From Sunxiuqinia elliptica (GTDB lineage: Bacteria; Bacteroidota; Bacteroidia; Bacteroidales; Prolixibacteraceae): DNA of 39,706 nucleotides. The stretch is from NCBI RefSeq assembly GCF_900113005.1, contig NZ_FONW01000020.1, positions 1-39,706 on the forward strand. The letters are read 5' to 3'. The position numbers and the translations under genes were made by a program. Below are positions 1 to 9,536 of this stretch, one piece after another; within the stretch, counting starts at the first letter, position 1; each line of letters starts with the position of its first letter. The notes under the pieces are model-generated. The model did no database searches. It saw nothing but the letters and a program-made list of their open reading frames with translations, and was not told the origin of the DNA.

Positions 1-329
1 AGACGCCAGCCGCTTAGCCAGTAAACAGGAGCCCGCTAAGCTCATCACTTCGTCACATACTCCGTAGCTTTTGACTGGATATGGCCACTTCTCGACTCCT
101 CTTCAAGGGTTCACTTGCGTTCAGCTCCTATATTCACACCTGATATAATCGTGCTATATCTTTTCCTAAACGCTCAGCACCATGCCTCTTAAACACAGCA
201 CCTTTAGGTGGTTTGATGCCCCCTCCTGTAAGGCGACACCAGTGTCCAGTTGCTCGTTTGCAACTTCCACCATCTCAATTACAGCATGCAATGAACTTTA
301 TTTTGCCGATTCATCGCTTCTCGGCACAC
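1..329 (-). mobile_element. Group II intron, 5' part (domain I), cut by the window edge
   Basis: Read on the minus strand, the sequence from 329 leftwards begins GTGTGCC, matching the GUGYG start of group II introns. It continues with structured, non-coding sequence containing typical domain I segments (for example GAACGCAAGTGAACCC and GAGTATGTGACGAAG on the minus strand). No sustained open frame is present, as expected upstream of the intron-encoded protein. The rest of the ribozyme and any reverse transcriptase would lie beyond position 1. The 5' exon on the minus strand ends GGAGCACATG. It could belong to the same family as the intron entering at the right edge, but the two visible parts do not overlap and cannot be compared. 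Confidence 0.6.
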
Positions 330-428
330 CATGTGCTCCTTGCAATTCGATGGATAAGGATAGATAGAACATGAAATCCGACAAGTTGCTTTTTAAATTA
401 TAGTCTTCGGCTTTAAAGCGGAATCATT

Positions 429-575
429 TTATGGAACAGTTCCCAACAAACAACAACACATTCCTGTCTCATTGTTAATGTTACATCCTCCCGGAGCAAA
501 GAGATGAGTTGGTTTTCCATCTTCAAGGATCGCAGTCATTCCCTGCTCGTTCCCATCACATGTCGGATGTTTCTT
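429..575 (-). pseudogene. C-terminal remnant of a GH43-like glycosidase
   Basis: Directly after the sulfatase stop codon, and in the same frame, there are 48 further codons before a TAA at 429-431. The translation contains ILEDGKPTHLFAPGG, which matches the C-terminal LLQNGNPTHVFFA of the glycoside hydrolase at 2043-3116 (6 of 11 core residues identical). It has no start codon context and no catalytic blades, so it is best read as the leftover 3' end of a deleted glycosidase gene. A readthrough extension of the sulfatase is possible but less likely, since the sulfatase is already full length. The rest of 330-428 shows nothing recognisable. Confidence 0.45.
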
Positions 576-2027
576 TTATTTATCCCAGAATGATCCTTCT
601 TCTTCGATCTGTTGTTCAAGCCTTTCCAGTTCCGATCGCATTACAGAAACTTTTTCGGGCTGCTGAACGGCTACATCAACCTTTTCTCCCAAGTCTTCTT
701 CAACCTGAAACAACAGCGGAGTCTCTCTGGATGCCGTAAATCCGTAATTGTTTTTCGTTTGAGAACCGATGCGAACATGCAACTTCCAAGGACCTTTCCG
801 AATCGCTGAAGGCTTATTGTCAGAATACGAATAGAGAAATTCAAAATCCTCAGGTTTATTATCATACTTCTCCGGCATTAGTAATGCTCGAATATCGCGC
901 CCATCAATTGTTCTGTCTGTTGGCATTTCGACCCCTGCTATGGCAAATATGGTTGGCAAAATATCGAGGGTACTTACTGGAGTTTGTTCATTCCTGTTCT
1001 CTTTTATTTCAGCAGGCCAATTAATAATCCCCGCGACACGGTGTCCTCCTTCCCATGTTGAACCTTTCCCGTCGCGAAATGGAGTGGCATACCCCACTTG
1101 CAAACGCGTATCTCCATATTTGGTATCCGATTTATCGCTAAAGACAATCCAAGGTCCGTTGTCTGATGAAAAAATGACAATGGTATTTTCCTTTACCCCC
1201 ACATCTTCCAATGCCTGACAAACTTCACCAATCGCAGCATCAACCTCTTCCATCACATCTCCTAAAAAGCCATTCCTAGATGTGCCTTTAAATTTATCAC
1301 TCACAAAAAGTCCTAAATGAGGCATGTTGTAAGGGATATAAGCAAAGAACGGTTGCTCCTTGTTTCGTTTTATAAAATCGATCGCTGCTTTTGTGCAAAC
1401 TCCGGTCAACGACTCTGAAGCCAAGGTATCGTAGGGCAAATCTTTAGCAATCAAATCATAGCCCGGGATGGGATTTTTACCATTTGAATCACTTTTTAAT
1501 AGCATGGCATTATCGTAATCATGCGATACGTTTGTTCCAAGCCACTCATCAAAGCCATGCGCCAAAGGCAAGCTTTTCTCGGAGAACTGGTTCTTTTCGT
1601 TTGGAGAGCCCAAATGCCACTTTCCAAAGATTCCGGTTTTATACCCCACCGATTTTAATCCTTCAGCAAGCGTTACTTCATTTTCATGAATATACCTTGC
1701 AGAGCCTGGACCTATCACCCAGCTTCCTAGCCCCGAACGTCCGGGATATCGTCCAGTCAACAACGAATAACGCGATGCTGAACATGCAGGAGAAGAAACA
1801 TAAAACTGCGTAAAATTAACGCCTCCTTCTTTTAACTTTGTGATGTTGGGGGTTTTGATGACAGGGTTCCCGTTGTGCGCATAATCCCCATAACCACTAT
1901 CATCAAGATAAAACAGAACCACATTGGGTTTTTCAGGTCGCTTAACCTCCTTGGGAGTTGTACATGAATTTCCTAATATCAAGAGTGGAATCATTGCCCC
2001 ACAAGCTCTCATCTCGTTCTTTTTCAT
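576..2027 (-). CDS. S1-family sulfatase, predicted lipoprotein
   Basis: A 483-residue sulfatase of the formylglycine-dependent S1 (alkaline-phosphatase-like) family, which removes sulfate esters from sulfated glycans. The catalytic signature C82-S-A-S-R86 is followed by LLTGRYPGR; Cys82 would be converted to formylglycine by an anSME-type maturase not present here. The N-terminal YLDDSGYGDY (about residues 40-49) provides metal-binding aspartates, and SSDNGP carries another metal ligand. The N-terminus has a hydrophobic stretch ending in Cys22 (an imperfect lipobox), so it is probably a lipoprotein in the periplasm or at the cell surface. It follows the GH43-like gene by 15 bases and is the last gene of the SusCD locus. 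The exact sulfated substrate cannot be told from the sequence. Confidence 0.9.
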   Translation of the reverse strand: MKKNEMRACGAMIPLLILGNSCTTPKEVKRPEKPNVVLFYLDDSGYGDYAHNGNPVIKTPNITKLKEGGVNFTQFYVSSPACSASRYSLLTGRYPGRSGLGSWVIGPGSARYIHENEVTLAEGLKSVGYKTGIFGKWHLGSPNEKNQFSEKSLPLAHGFDEWLGTNVSHDYDNAMLLKSDSNGKNPIPGYDLIAKDLPYDTLASESLTGVCTKAAIDFIKRNKEQPFFAYIPYNMPHLGLFVSDKFKGTSRNGFLGDVMEEVDAAIGEVCQALEDVGVKENTIVIFSSDNGPWIVFSDKSDTKYGDTRLQVGYATPFRDGKGSTWEGGHRVAGIINWPAEIKENRNEQTPVSTLDILPTIFAIAGVEMPTDRTIDGRDIRALLMPEKYDNKPEDFEFLYSYSDNKPSAIRKGPWKLHVRIGSQTKNNYGFTASRETPLLFQVEEDLGEKVDVAVQQPEKVSVMRSELERLEQQIEEEGSFWDK

Positions 2028-2042
2028 ATAATTAAGTTTTTC

Positions 2043-3116
2043 TCAGTCAACTAATGGCCGAACAATGTTGAATATCTCATTTTTTGAATTGATACAGGCA
2101 AAAAACACATGCGTTGGATTTCCATTTTGTAACAAGACCTGGGGACGCTCCAACTTCTGCATTTTTTCGACAGTACCATCCAACATGGTAACCGTTTTGC
2201 TATAAGCTGCCGGCTCTTCAGGAGTTAACCATTCAACACCATCAAACGAATAAGCAATAAAGCCCGAACCAGACTCTCCGGTTATCATCTTATTCATACA
2301 TTTCGACAACATAAAATACCTGTCCTTATCGTACCAGATGTATGGATCCTCAACATCGGTATCTATTGGACTAATTTTAATCTGGTTATTGTGAGCCACT
2401 CGCTCATATGGCCCTAAGTAGTGCGATGCTTTAGCCACCCCAAATCGCATGGTGCGATTTTTATTGCGCTCTGGATAGGGAACAGGAGCACTTTTATAAA
2501 TCAACAATACACTTTCATCATCATGGATAACCGGAGCCGGATTACTCGTGATAGCTCCGTCCCACATCCCCGGCCGCGGTTCAATTACGGGATAATCCAT
2601 CCGTTTCCAGGGCCCCATGGGAGAATCGGCCACTGCAACACCAATTCGTTTGTTGTTCCAAGCCCGCTCATACATCTCTCGCGAAGGGACCGAGTCTGTA
2701 GGTTGATCAAAATCATAATTCACTCCAGTGTAGAAAAGGATGTATTTACCATTGTGGTATTGGATATTGGGATTATGAGTGGCCATCCCATCCCAGTATT
2801 GATTTCCCCTGGCCGGTAAAACCACCTGCTTGAATGTGTAGGGTCCTTCAGGACGATCAGCTACAGCCAATACGATTTCGGAGTTGGTAACCCATGACCT
2901 CATGGTCAGATGTTTTGGCCACCGGCTGGCAAACATGTAATATTTGTCATCTTTAGCTTTAATCACCGAGCCTCCCCAGACAATCCAATCGGGCATTTTA
3001 AAGGCTCCCTCCTGAGATGATTTATCCCAGTGCTGGTAAAATACATTTTCGCTTTCAGGCTTGCTGCTGCAGGCTGTCAGCAACAAGGCTGTAAAAAAGA
3101 ATACGATTATTTTCAT
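2043..3116 (-). CDS. GH43-like (five-bladed propeller) glycoside hydrolase lipoprotein
   Basis: A 357-residue exported protein with a good lipobox (LLLTAC, Cys16). Repeated blade-like motifs (KYYMFASRWP, KYILFYTGVN, SVLLIYKSA, RYFMLSKCMN) and acidic motifs such as DTDVEDPYIWYD resemble the five-bladed beta-propeller of GH43 and related clans such as GH117. It probably trims an oligosaccharide released from the substrate of the neighbouring SusCD pair, in concert with the sulfatase 15 bases downstream. It starts 330 bases after susD, beyond a terminator-like hairpin, so it may have its own promoter or be expressed by partial readthrough. I cannot assign the GH family or linkage with certainty, nor identify the catalytic acids unambiguously. 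Confidence 0.75.
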   Translation of the reverse strand: MKIIVFFFTALLLTACSSKPESENVFYQHWDKSSQEGAFKMPDWIVWGGSVIKAKDDKYYMFASRWPKHLTMRSWVTNSEIVLAVADRPEGPYTFKQVVLPARGNQYWDGMATHNPNIQYHNGKYILFYTGVNYDFDQPTDSVPSREMYERAWNNKRIGVAVADSPMGPWKRMDYPVIEPRPGMWDGAITSNPAPVIHDDESVLLIYKSAPVPYPERNKNRTMRFGVAKASHYLGPYERVAHNNQIKISPIDTDVEDPYIWYDKDRYFMLSKCMNKMITGESGSGFIAYSFDGVEWLTPEEPAAYSKTVTMLDGTVEKMQKLERPQVLLQNGNPTHVFFACINSKNEIFNIVRPLVD

Positions 3117-3320
3117 TCGATGAAAATTCAGTTCGTTTGAGTCGTAGTTAATTTAATTGATAACAACAGTAAAATCATCCCAAGAACCCGTTTCCAAGCT
3201 TGTTTACTTGTTATGAAATGGGATTTAACTTGTGTTTCAAAATTTGGACTCCAAACTACCCAAAATTTGGCAATTATCAGTCTTTTGCGATCTTTTCCCG
3301 ATTCAAAAGTTGGATTCTTA

Positions 3321-3376
3321 AAAAAAACAAAACTCCACGGCCTTGGGTTCTATTTTAAGAGACCTACCGCGGAGTT
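3321..3376 (-). terminator. Terminator/attenuator after susD
   Basis: On the minus strand a 10-bp stem with one G-T pair (AACTCCGCGG paired with CCGTGGAGTT) closes a loop of 26 bases and is followed by TTGTTTTTTTT. It lies 69 bases after the susD stop and would end or attenuate susCD transcription before the glycosidase and sulfatase genes. The remaining intergenic sequence (3117-3320) holds no clear gene; I see no good TAnnTTTG box there. Confidence 0.7.
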
Positions 3377-3445
3377 CTTGGTTAATACTTTTTTTTATTC
3401 AAAATTCTTCATCAGATGAATTGAAAATCATCATTCCACCTTCCA

Positions 3446-4939
3446 TCAATAACCATCATTCTGAACCAACTTGTCGTTAATATCAATTTCAGATTGTGGA
3501 AAAGGCCACAAATAGTGTTTTTGTTCAAAAATCCGTGTAACACCAGGGTCTTCAATTTGAGGAACGATGATATGCGCGATTCCCCATCGTTTAAGATCAA
3601 AATATCTGATCCCTTCCATGGCCAACTCAACTCTCCGTTCATTCCTTATTTTCTCTCGAAGTTCTTCTTTGCTCAAACCTGAGACTGCTGGCATATCAAC
3701 TCCAGGCCTTGCCCTTACCTCATTCAAGGCATCATAAACTGACTGATCAGGGCCATCTGCTTCATTTTTAGCTTCGGCATACATTAACAACACATCAGCA
3801 TATCGCAAAATAATGACATCCTGCGCACTTTTAATGGTGCTGGTGACAGGAGCCTGTGTGCGATCAATGTATTTTTCCCAAGCGAAACCTGTGGACAGAA
3901 ACACCTCATCGACAACGCCATTTCCATATTCCCATGGTTCTCCGGGAAGAAAAACGGTTAAGTCAAGGCGTGGGTCTCTGTTTTCATACGGATTTTCCGG
4001 ATCAAATAAAGGAGACTCTGAAATGGATTTACCATCTGTGCATTCATAGGCATCAACCAATCCTTGCAAAGGTGAACAAGAACGCCAGCTACCATACATG
4101 ATATCTAAATGGCTCACCTTATCGGGAGCTGTATAGACGGAAGAAAAAATAATTTCAGGATTTCCATCCTGACTTTGACCATTGAACATTCCGGCAAAAT
4201 CATCGGACAGTGAGAATTTTTGATCATCGATCACCTGCTTAGCAGCCTGAGCTGCTTCAGCCCAACGACTTTCAGTCATCAGGACACGAGCCTTCAGCGC
4301 AAGTGCCGATCCTTTAACAGCTCTTCCAGCATAGGCAGTATTCGGAAGGTTAGCTATAGCATAGTCCAAATCATCCAATACTTCTTTAACAACTTCCTCA
4401 CGCGTGTTTTTAGGCAAGTCCATATTATCAATATCAACTTCTCCTGTAATAATAACGCCGCCATACACCTTAACCAAGCGAGAATAATACAGAGCTCTTA
4501 AAAAACGCACTTCGCCAATATATTGTTTGCGGGCCGTCGCATCCAGTTTCTCAACGGAATCGATATTGCGAAGGAAGAAATCGCAAGTTGCTATAGCCTT
4601 ATAATTTAAAAAGTACCAATCCCGTACAATTCCACCAGTAGTTGACTCAATTAGTCCACGAGACGGTGCCGGGAAGTTACTAGGCCAACCGGCGTTAGTG
4701 TATCCATCATCCGATAGTGCTTCCCACTGGGCAGTAAGCCCGCCAAATCCGGCTTCCCAACCAACAGGACTTAGAGGATCGTAACAGGCGGAAAGTGCCC
4801 CCATTATATCCTGCTCACTTTTCCAAAATGTCTCGGATGAAATAGCAGACAAGGGACTTCGATCCAGAAAATCGTCTTGACAAGACGACAAAGCAAATAC
4901 GATTGTGAGTATTCCTATAGGGTATATTATCTTTTTCAT
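3446..4939 (-). CDS. SusD/RagB-family glycan-binding lipoprotein
   Basis: An outer-membrane surface lipoprotein that caps the SusC channel and captures the glycan. I chose the start at 4939 because it gives a proper signal (MKKIIYPIGI...FALSSC, lipid Cys20) followed by QDDFLDRSPLS, the usual N-terminus of mature SusD proteins. An in-frame ATG at 4960 overlaps the susC stop (TAATG) and adds only seven residues. The TPR-like core has typical SusD motifs (VRFLRALYYSRLVKVYGGV; YADVLLMYAEAKNE; RNERRVELAMEGIRYFDLKRWG), and the C-terminus ends in the expected LWPFPQSEIDIN segment. About 497 residues, a normal length. It is cotranscribed with susC. Confidence 0.93.
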   Translation of the reverse strand: MKKIIYPIGILTIVFALSSCQDDFLDRSPLSAISSETFWKSEQDIMGALSACYDPLSPVGWEAGFGGLTAQWEALSDDGYTNAGWPSNFPAPSRGLIESTTGGIVRDWYFLNYKAIATCDFFLRNIDSVEKLDATARKQYIGEVRFLRALYYSRLVKVYGGVIITGEVDIDNMDLPKNTREEVVKEVLDDLDYAIANLPNTAYAGRAVKGSALALKARVLMTESRWAEAAQAAKQVIDDQKFSLSDDFAGMFNGQSQDGNPEIIFSSVYTAPDKVSHLDIMYGSWRSCSPLQGLVDAYECTDGKSISESPLFDPENPYENRDPRLDLTVFLPGEPWEYGNGVVDEVFLSTGFAWEKYIDRTQAPVTSTIKSAQDVIILRYADVLLMYAEAKNEADGPDQSVYDALNEVRARPGVDMPAVSGLSKEELREKIRNERRVELAMEGIRYFDLKRWGIAHIIVPQIEDPGVTRIFEQKHYLWPFPQSEIDINDKLVQNDGY

Positions 4940-4959
4940 ATCAACTGCTTTTAAAAACA

Positions 4960-7900
4960 TTAGAATTTAACATTCACTCCTAAAGAGTGTACTTTGTTTT
5001 GAGGATAAGCGGCATATTTTCCACTGTTGGAAACCCGCTCTGGATCAACCCCGTCAAGTTCGCTAAAGGTTAGAATATTATCTCCTGAATAATAAACTCG
5101 TACATTTTTAAGCTTTAGCTTAGACACTAGCCTTTGTGGTAAAGTGTAACCAATTTGGAGGTTCTTTAATCTCAAAAAGTCGGCATTGTGCAAATAGTAG
5201 CTTGAATAAGATCCTTCAATAGCCCGATGATAAAAACCAGCGTAAATAGCAGGCATTTCATTGGTTGGGTTTTCTGGCGTCCATCGGTCTGTCAACCATT
5301 TCTTAGAAGGAGGTGTCCCTTTGTAAAACGGATCCATTCCTTGTTGATTCAAGTACAACTTCCGTCCTTCAACGCCAAAGAACTGGGCATTAAAATCGAA
5401 ATTCTTCCACGATGCATTCAGATTAAAAGAATAGGAGAATTTCGGGAAAGCACCATCGATATAAACCCGGTCATTCTGATCAATGACTCCATTATTATCC
5501 ACATCTCTGAACTTAATATCTCCCGGCTTAGGTTGATTTGGATGAGTCGCTGAATTCTCTACATCTTCCGGAGATTGGAAAATACCAATCCATTCATACA
5601 TATACCAAGTTCTCCAAGGCTTGCCTTCTTCAATTACCGTATTTCCGGAAATCTCCCTTTCACCAAACTTCTCCACCTCATTCTTATAGCGTTGTAAGTT
5701 AAAAGACAGGCTGTAGACAAAATCATTAATATGGTCTGAGTAGTTTACATCAAACTCAAAACCAGTATTTCGCATTTCTCCACCATTAATAACTGGCCCC
5801 TGAAGTCCATAGAAACCACCAACCTGCTTTCTTCTCAGAATGTCGTAGGTAAACTTGTTAAACCAGTCGAAAGTAAAGTTGAATCGACTGTCTAATAATG
5901 ACAAGTCAAAGCCAATATCATAAATCTGAGTGGTCTCCCACTTCATGTTCTCATCAACAATTGCCGTTGGTTTGGCACCTGACACCAAGGTTCCTTCGAA
6001 GGGATACCCTTTAATAATTGAAAGAATATCTTGGTAAGGATAGTAGCCAATATCCTGATTTCCCAACACTCCGTACGAAGCACGAACTTTTAAATTTGAT
6101 AAAGACTGAGCATCTTCCAGAAATGATTCTTCTGACACTCGCCAGGCTGCAGACATGGATGGGAAGAATCCCCAACGGTTGTCTTTGCTAAACCGGGAAG
6201 AGCCATCATATCGCCCATTCACTTCAAACAGGTACTTCTCCTTGTAATTGTAGTTTAAACGTCCAAAATAAGACAAGATCGCCCATTCTTCTGACGTTCC
6301 GTTTACGGTTTGTCCATTACTTGATCCAGCATCCAACTCCTGTGCTGAACTATTAAAAAAACCTTCTCTGAAACCACCTAGTGTTTCATACTTGTAGCTT
6401 TCTTGTTGATATCCGACAAGCGCTTTAACATTGTGGTTTCCAAAATCTTTATCAAAGGTTAAATGAGAATATAAAACGGGCTGAATGTCGTTAAACTGAG
6501 ATACTGTCAACCCAGACTTTCCATAATCCAAGAACTCGGCATATTCTCCTGTGTTGTAATGATAAGTTCGAACACCTTCGGATTGCCAAGTTTTGTTTTT
6601 TGTATTGTTAATATTGATTCCCCCCTTAACTGTCCAACGCAGGAAGCTAGCCAACTTAACATCAACAAAAGCACTACTTTGCATACTAAATCCTTTGGTA
6701 TTGCTAGAAGTTGTCTCAATTATTGCATAAGGATTGGGCTGAAACTTATTCTCGTACTCATCTAGAAAAGCGTTCTTCACATAGTCGCCATTGGGAAGTT
6801 TAGGCTTGTAAGTTGGCCCCTGCGAAAGAATAACCGCATACTGATCAGTACCGCCACCAGGAGTTCGGTCTGTAATGTCGTAGTTCAAGCCAATGTTTGC
6901 TCCAAAGGTAATTCGATCATCCAAAGATGAAGTGATATTGAACTGCGTATTGTACTTTTTGTAATAGAAAGGTTCCATGACTCCAGGCTCATCATTAAGG
7001 CCTAAACTCACATTGTAAACGGTTTTATCAGTACCACCTGACATTCGCAAAAAATGATTTTGAACCCACGCTGGATTAACCATCAAGTCAAGCCAATCCG
7101 TATTGGGGTACTTATCCCGGTCCGTGGCGTTTCGGTAAGCACTAATTTCCTCATCCGTATAGGGAACCGGACGTCCTTCCGTATGCTCCATCGCTTCATT
7201 ATACAATTCCATATAATCGGCCGAGTTTGTAACTAAGTCGGGTAACACGGTAGGTGAATAATTTCCCAGGTTAAAACCATATTCAACAGATAATTGCCCT
7301 TTAGTCCCTTGTTTGGTGGTTATTAAAATCACACCATTAGCAGCCCGTGAACCATAAATTGAGGCCGAAGCAGCATCTTTTAGCAGGGTTACTGTTTCGA
7401 TATTGTTTGGGTTGATGGATGACATATCTCCCGGAATTCCGTCAATCAATACCAATGGATTTTTACCGGCTCCATCAAAAGTTCCAAGGCCCCGAATTTG
7501 TAGTGAATTCGAATTATTTCCTGGTTCACCAGAATTTTGAATCACCTGCAATCCCGGAAGTTTTCCCTGCAGCATTGACTCAGGGCTGGTTATTACCCGT
7601 TTGTTTAAGTCGTCGCTAGACATTGTTGCAATAGCTCCAGTCAGGTTAATCTTCTTCTGTGTTCCATAACCAATCGCTACAACTTCGTCCAGGCCAATGG
7701 CGTCTTCGCTCATCGTGATATTGATCACTGATTGTTTTCCGACCAGAACCTCTTGCGTCTTCATCCCCACAAAAGAAAATACCAATAGGCCCTCTACCGG
7801 AACATCAGCAATCGTATATTCTCCGTTAAAATCACTAACGGTCCCTTGGTTGGTTCCTTTGATTAAAACAGTTACTCCGGGCAATGGCTGACCTGCCATA

Positions 7901-8313
7901 TCTACAATGGTTCCAGATATTTTCACCTGTTGCTGAACGACTCCACTCCCTTCTTTGGGATAAATCATCACATGGCGATCGATAATACGAAAGTCAATTT
8001 GTTCATCTCTGAAAATCTGGCTCAAGGTCCTTTCAATAGATGATGTATTTACACGTATTGTTACCCGTCTTTCCACATCCACCTTTTGATTATCGTACAT
8101 GAAGGTGTACTCCGATTGATTTTCAATTTCGTTTAGAATTTCACGAATCTGCTTGTTTTCGAGATTGAGGTTAAGTTTGGTGTTTTGTGCAAAGCCCGAA
8201 GCCATCGAGTTAATGACCATACCGAGCACTAGAAAAAGAGTCAGTCTCATGATTAGAAAGAGTTTTTTACATCGGGGAATCCCCAATGCAAGTTCAAACC
8301 ATTTTTTTTTCAT
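4960..8313 (-). CDS. SusC/RagA-family TonB-dependent transporter with STN signalling domain
   Basis: A 1117-residue outer-membrane transporter for oligosaccharides. After an N-terminal signal region (cleavage probably near GFAQ, residue 43) come an STN (secretin/TonB short N-terminal) domain at about 47-118, a carboxypeptidase-regulatory-like domain at about 131-203, a TonB plug (AIGYGTQKKINLTGAIA, then LIDGIPGD and ASIYGSRAANGVILITTKQG) and a long beta-barrel ending in VNVKF, with the usual terminal aromatic residue. The STN domain is the part that contacts a FecR-type anti-sigma, and a FecR gene and an ECF sigma gene lie immediately upstream, so induction by trans-envelope signalling is expected. 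Its stop overlaps an alternative susD start. Confidence 0.95.
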   Translation of the reverse strand: MKKKWFELALGIPRCKKLFLIMRLTLFLVLGMVINSMASGFAQNTKLNLNLENKQIREILNEIENQSEYTFMYDNQKVDVERRVTIRVNTSSIERTLSQIFRDEQIDFRIIDRHVMIYPKEGSGVVQQQVKISGTIVDMAGQPLPGVTVLIKGTNQGTVSDFNGEYTIADVPVEGLLVFSFVGMKTQEVLVGKQSVINITMSEDAIGLDEVVAIGYGTQKKINLTGAIATMSSDDLNKRVITSPESMLQGKLPGLQVIQNSGEPGNNSNSLQIRGLGTFDGAGKNPLVLIDGIPGDMSSINPNNIETVTLLKDAASASIYGSRAANGVILITTKQGTKGQLSVEYGFNLGNYSPTVLPDLVTNSADYMELYNEAMEHTEGRPVPYTDEEISAYRNATDRDKYPNTDWLDLMVNPAWVQNHFLRMSGGTDKTVYNVSLGLNDEPGVMEPFYYKKYNTQFNITSSLDDRITFGANIGLNYDITDRTPGGGTDQYAVILSQGPTYKPKLPNGDYVKNAFLDEYENKFQPNPYAIIETTSSNTKGFSMQSSAFVDVKLASFLRWTVKGGININNTKNKTWQSEGVRTYHYNTGEYAEFLDYGKSGLTVSQFNDIQPVLYSHLTFDKDFGNHNVKALVGYQQESYKYETLGGFREGFFNSSAQELDAGSSNGQTVNGTSEEWAILSYFGRLNYNYKEKYLFEVNGRYDGSSRFSKDNRWGFFPSMSAAWRVSEESFLEDAQSLSNLKVRASYGVLGNQDIGYYPYQDILSIIKGYPFEGTLVSGAKPTAIVDENMKWETTQIYDIGFDLSLLDSRFNFTFDWFNKFTYDILRRKQVGGFYGLQGPVINGGEMRNTGFEFDVNYSDHINDFVYSLSFNLQRYKNEVEKFGEREISGNTVIEEGKPWRTWYMYEWIGIFQSPEDVENSATHPNQPKPGDIKFRDVDNNGVIDQNDRVYIDGAFPKFSYSFNLNASWKNFDFNAQFFGVEGRKLYLNQQGMDPFYKGTPPSKKWLTDRWTPENPTNEMPAIYAGFYHRAIEGSYSSYYLHNADFLRLKNLQIGYTLPQRLVSKLKLKNVRVYYSGDNILTFSELDGVDPERVSNSGKYAAYPQNKVHSLGVNVKF

Positions 8314-8397
8314 AATTTTGAATGATTAGTTTTTGAATTTTAAAGGTTCCAATTTGTTTGGTAGACGGCTGGATACCTGTCAAATTCAGATTCGACA

Positions 8398-8429
8398 TTA
8401 AAAAGGCAGGGGAGTTAATCGCTTCCCTG
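8398..8429 (-). terminator. Terminator after the FecR gene
   Basis: On the minus strand, CAGGGAAG and CTCCCCTG form an 8-bp stem (one G-T pair) around a 7-base loop, followed by CCTTTTTAA. It separates the sigma/anti-sigma unit from susC, so the transporter probably has its own ECF-dependent promoter between here and 8313. Confidence 0.7.
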
Positions 8430-8437
8430 TTTTAGTT

Positions 8438-9463
8438 TCACCTATTCTTATAATTTATAAATACTTCTTCTCCATTAATTTTGTATTCAATTGGTGTAAT
8501 TACTGAAATCAAATCCAGCACATCGCTTAAACTTTCAGTCTTTACTTTGAAAGTATAACTGTGCTTTGCTAGCATTTGCGAATCAACTGTAAACTCAACG
8601 CCATACCAACTCTCCAACGTTTGAATAACACTTTCAAATGGCTCGTTTTCAAAAATGAGCATGTTATCTTTCCAAGCCACCAAGCGTTCAATATTTGAAA
8701 CCTGCTGCACCGTCGCTTTCCCATTGGCTAAGGTAAACTGTTCGCCAGGCTTAAGCTCGGTTAGCGGCTGGCTCTGCTTTCCAAATACACTTACTTTTCC
8801 TTCGAGCAGTGCCACATCAACTTGGTTGATTTTCCCGTTTTCCCGAACATTAAATTGGGTTCCAAACACCCTAACATCAACCTTTTCGGCATGTACAACA
8901 AATTGCTTTTGTTGGTCTTTTGTCACATCAAAAAAGCACTCGCCAACAATGTAAACATCACGGGTTTTCCGCTCAAAAGAAGTTGGGTAACGAATTTCAG
9001 AACCAGAGTTAAGCCAAACACATGTGCTGTCTGGCAGAACAACCTGCGTACGACTTCCCTTTGGTGAAATCACTGTTGTGTAAACCTGATCGTTGGCAAA
9101 AAAGCTTGAAAAGTCTCCCATCCACATACCACTTAGAAAAACAAGTACAAGAACAGCTGCAGCAGCTATCCAACGATAAAATCGAAATGGAGTTAATCGC
9201 TTTTGAGGTTGCTTTTCAATTCGGGCAAGTAATCTCCCCCATAGCCTTTCAGTATCGGGAGAGTAAAAATCGACTTTCTGATTTGAAATCTGCCAATCAC
9301 ATAGAGTCTGCTGATAAGCTTTTACATTTTCTTCGGACTCTTTCAACCAAGCTTTCAGCAACTCTTTTTGCTCAGAAGAAGCATTCCCTTTGAGTTGGGC
9401 TGAAATAATTTCCCAAGGTATTTTTTCTTGATTCATCGGGTTCATTGAAACGTTATTTTTCAA
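8438..9463 (-). CDS. FecR-family anti-sigma factor
   Basis: A 341-residue inner-membrane anti-sigma factor. The N-terminal cytoplasmic part (1-95) would hold the ECF sigma. A single membrane segment at about 98-115 (WIAAAAVLVLVFLSGMW) leads to the periplasmic FecR domain (VISPKGSRTQVVLPDSTCVWLNSGS; FDVTKD...FVVHAEKVDVRVFGTQFNV) and a C-terminal DUF4974-type domain (FENEPFESVIQTLESWYGVEF). It would sense the occupied SusC through the STN domain. It follows the sigma gene by 73 bases and precedes susC, the standard order for glycan loci regulated this way in Bacteroidota. Confidence 0.93.
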   Translation of the reverse strand: MKNNVSMNPMNQEKIPWEIISAQLKGNASSEQKELLKAWLKESEENVKAYQQTLCDWQISNQKVDFYSPDTERLWGRLLARIEKQPQKRLTPFRFYRWIAAAAVLVLVFLSGMWMGDFSSFFANDQVYTTVISPKGSRTQVVLPDSTCVWLNSGSEIRYPTSFERKTRDVYIVGECFFDVTKDQQKQFVVHAEKVDVRVFGTQFNVRENGKINQVDVALLEGKVSVFGKQSQPLTELKPGEQFTLANGKATVQQVSNIERLVAWKDNMLIFENEPFESVIQTLESWYGVEFTVDSQMLAKHSYTFKVKTESLSDVLDLISVITPIEYKINGEEVFINYKNR

Positions 9464-9536
9464 GCTGTTTAACCAGGCTGTTTATTCTTATAGTCGCAAG
9501 TACCTCATGAATCCCTCAATCCAAAAATGCTTTTTT

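Noticed and set aside
182-367. A small protein gene on the plus strand at the left edge
   Set aside because: It lies opposite group II intron domain I sequence and has no coding character.
5227-5553. Open frame of about 108 codons on the plus strand inside susC, and many similar ones elsewhere
   Set aside because: They lie opposite well-conserved coding sequence, have no family-like motifs and match what antisense frames of long genes give by chance.
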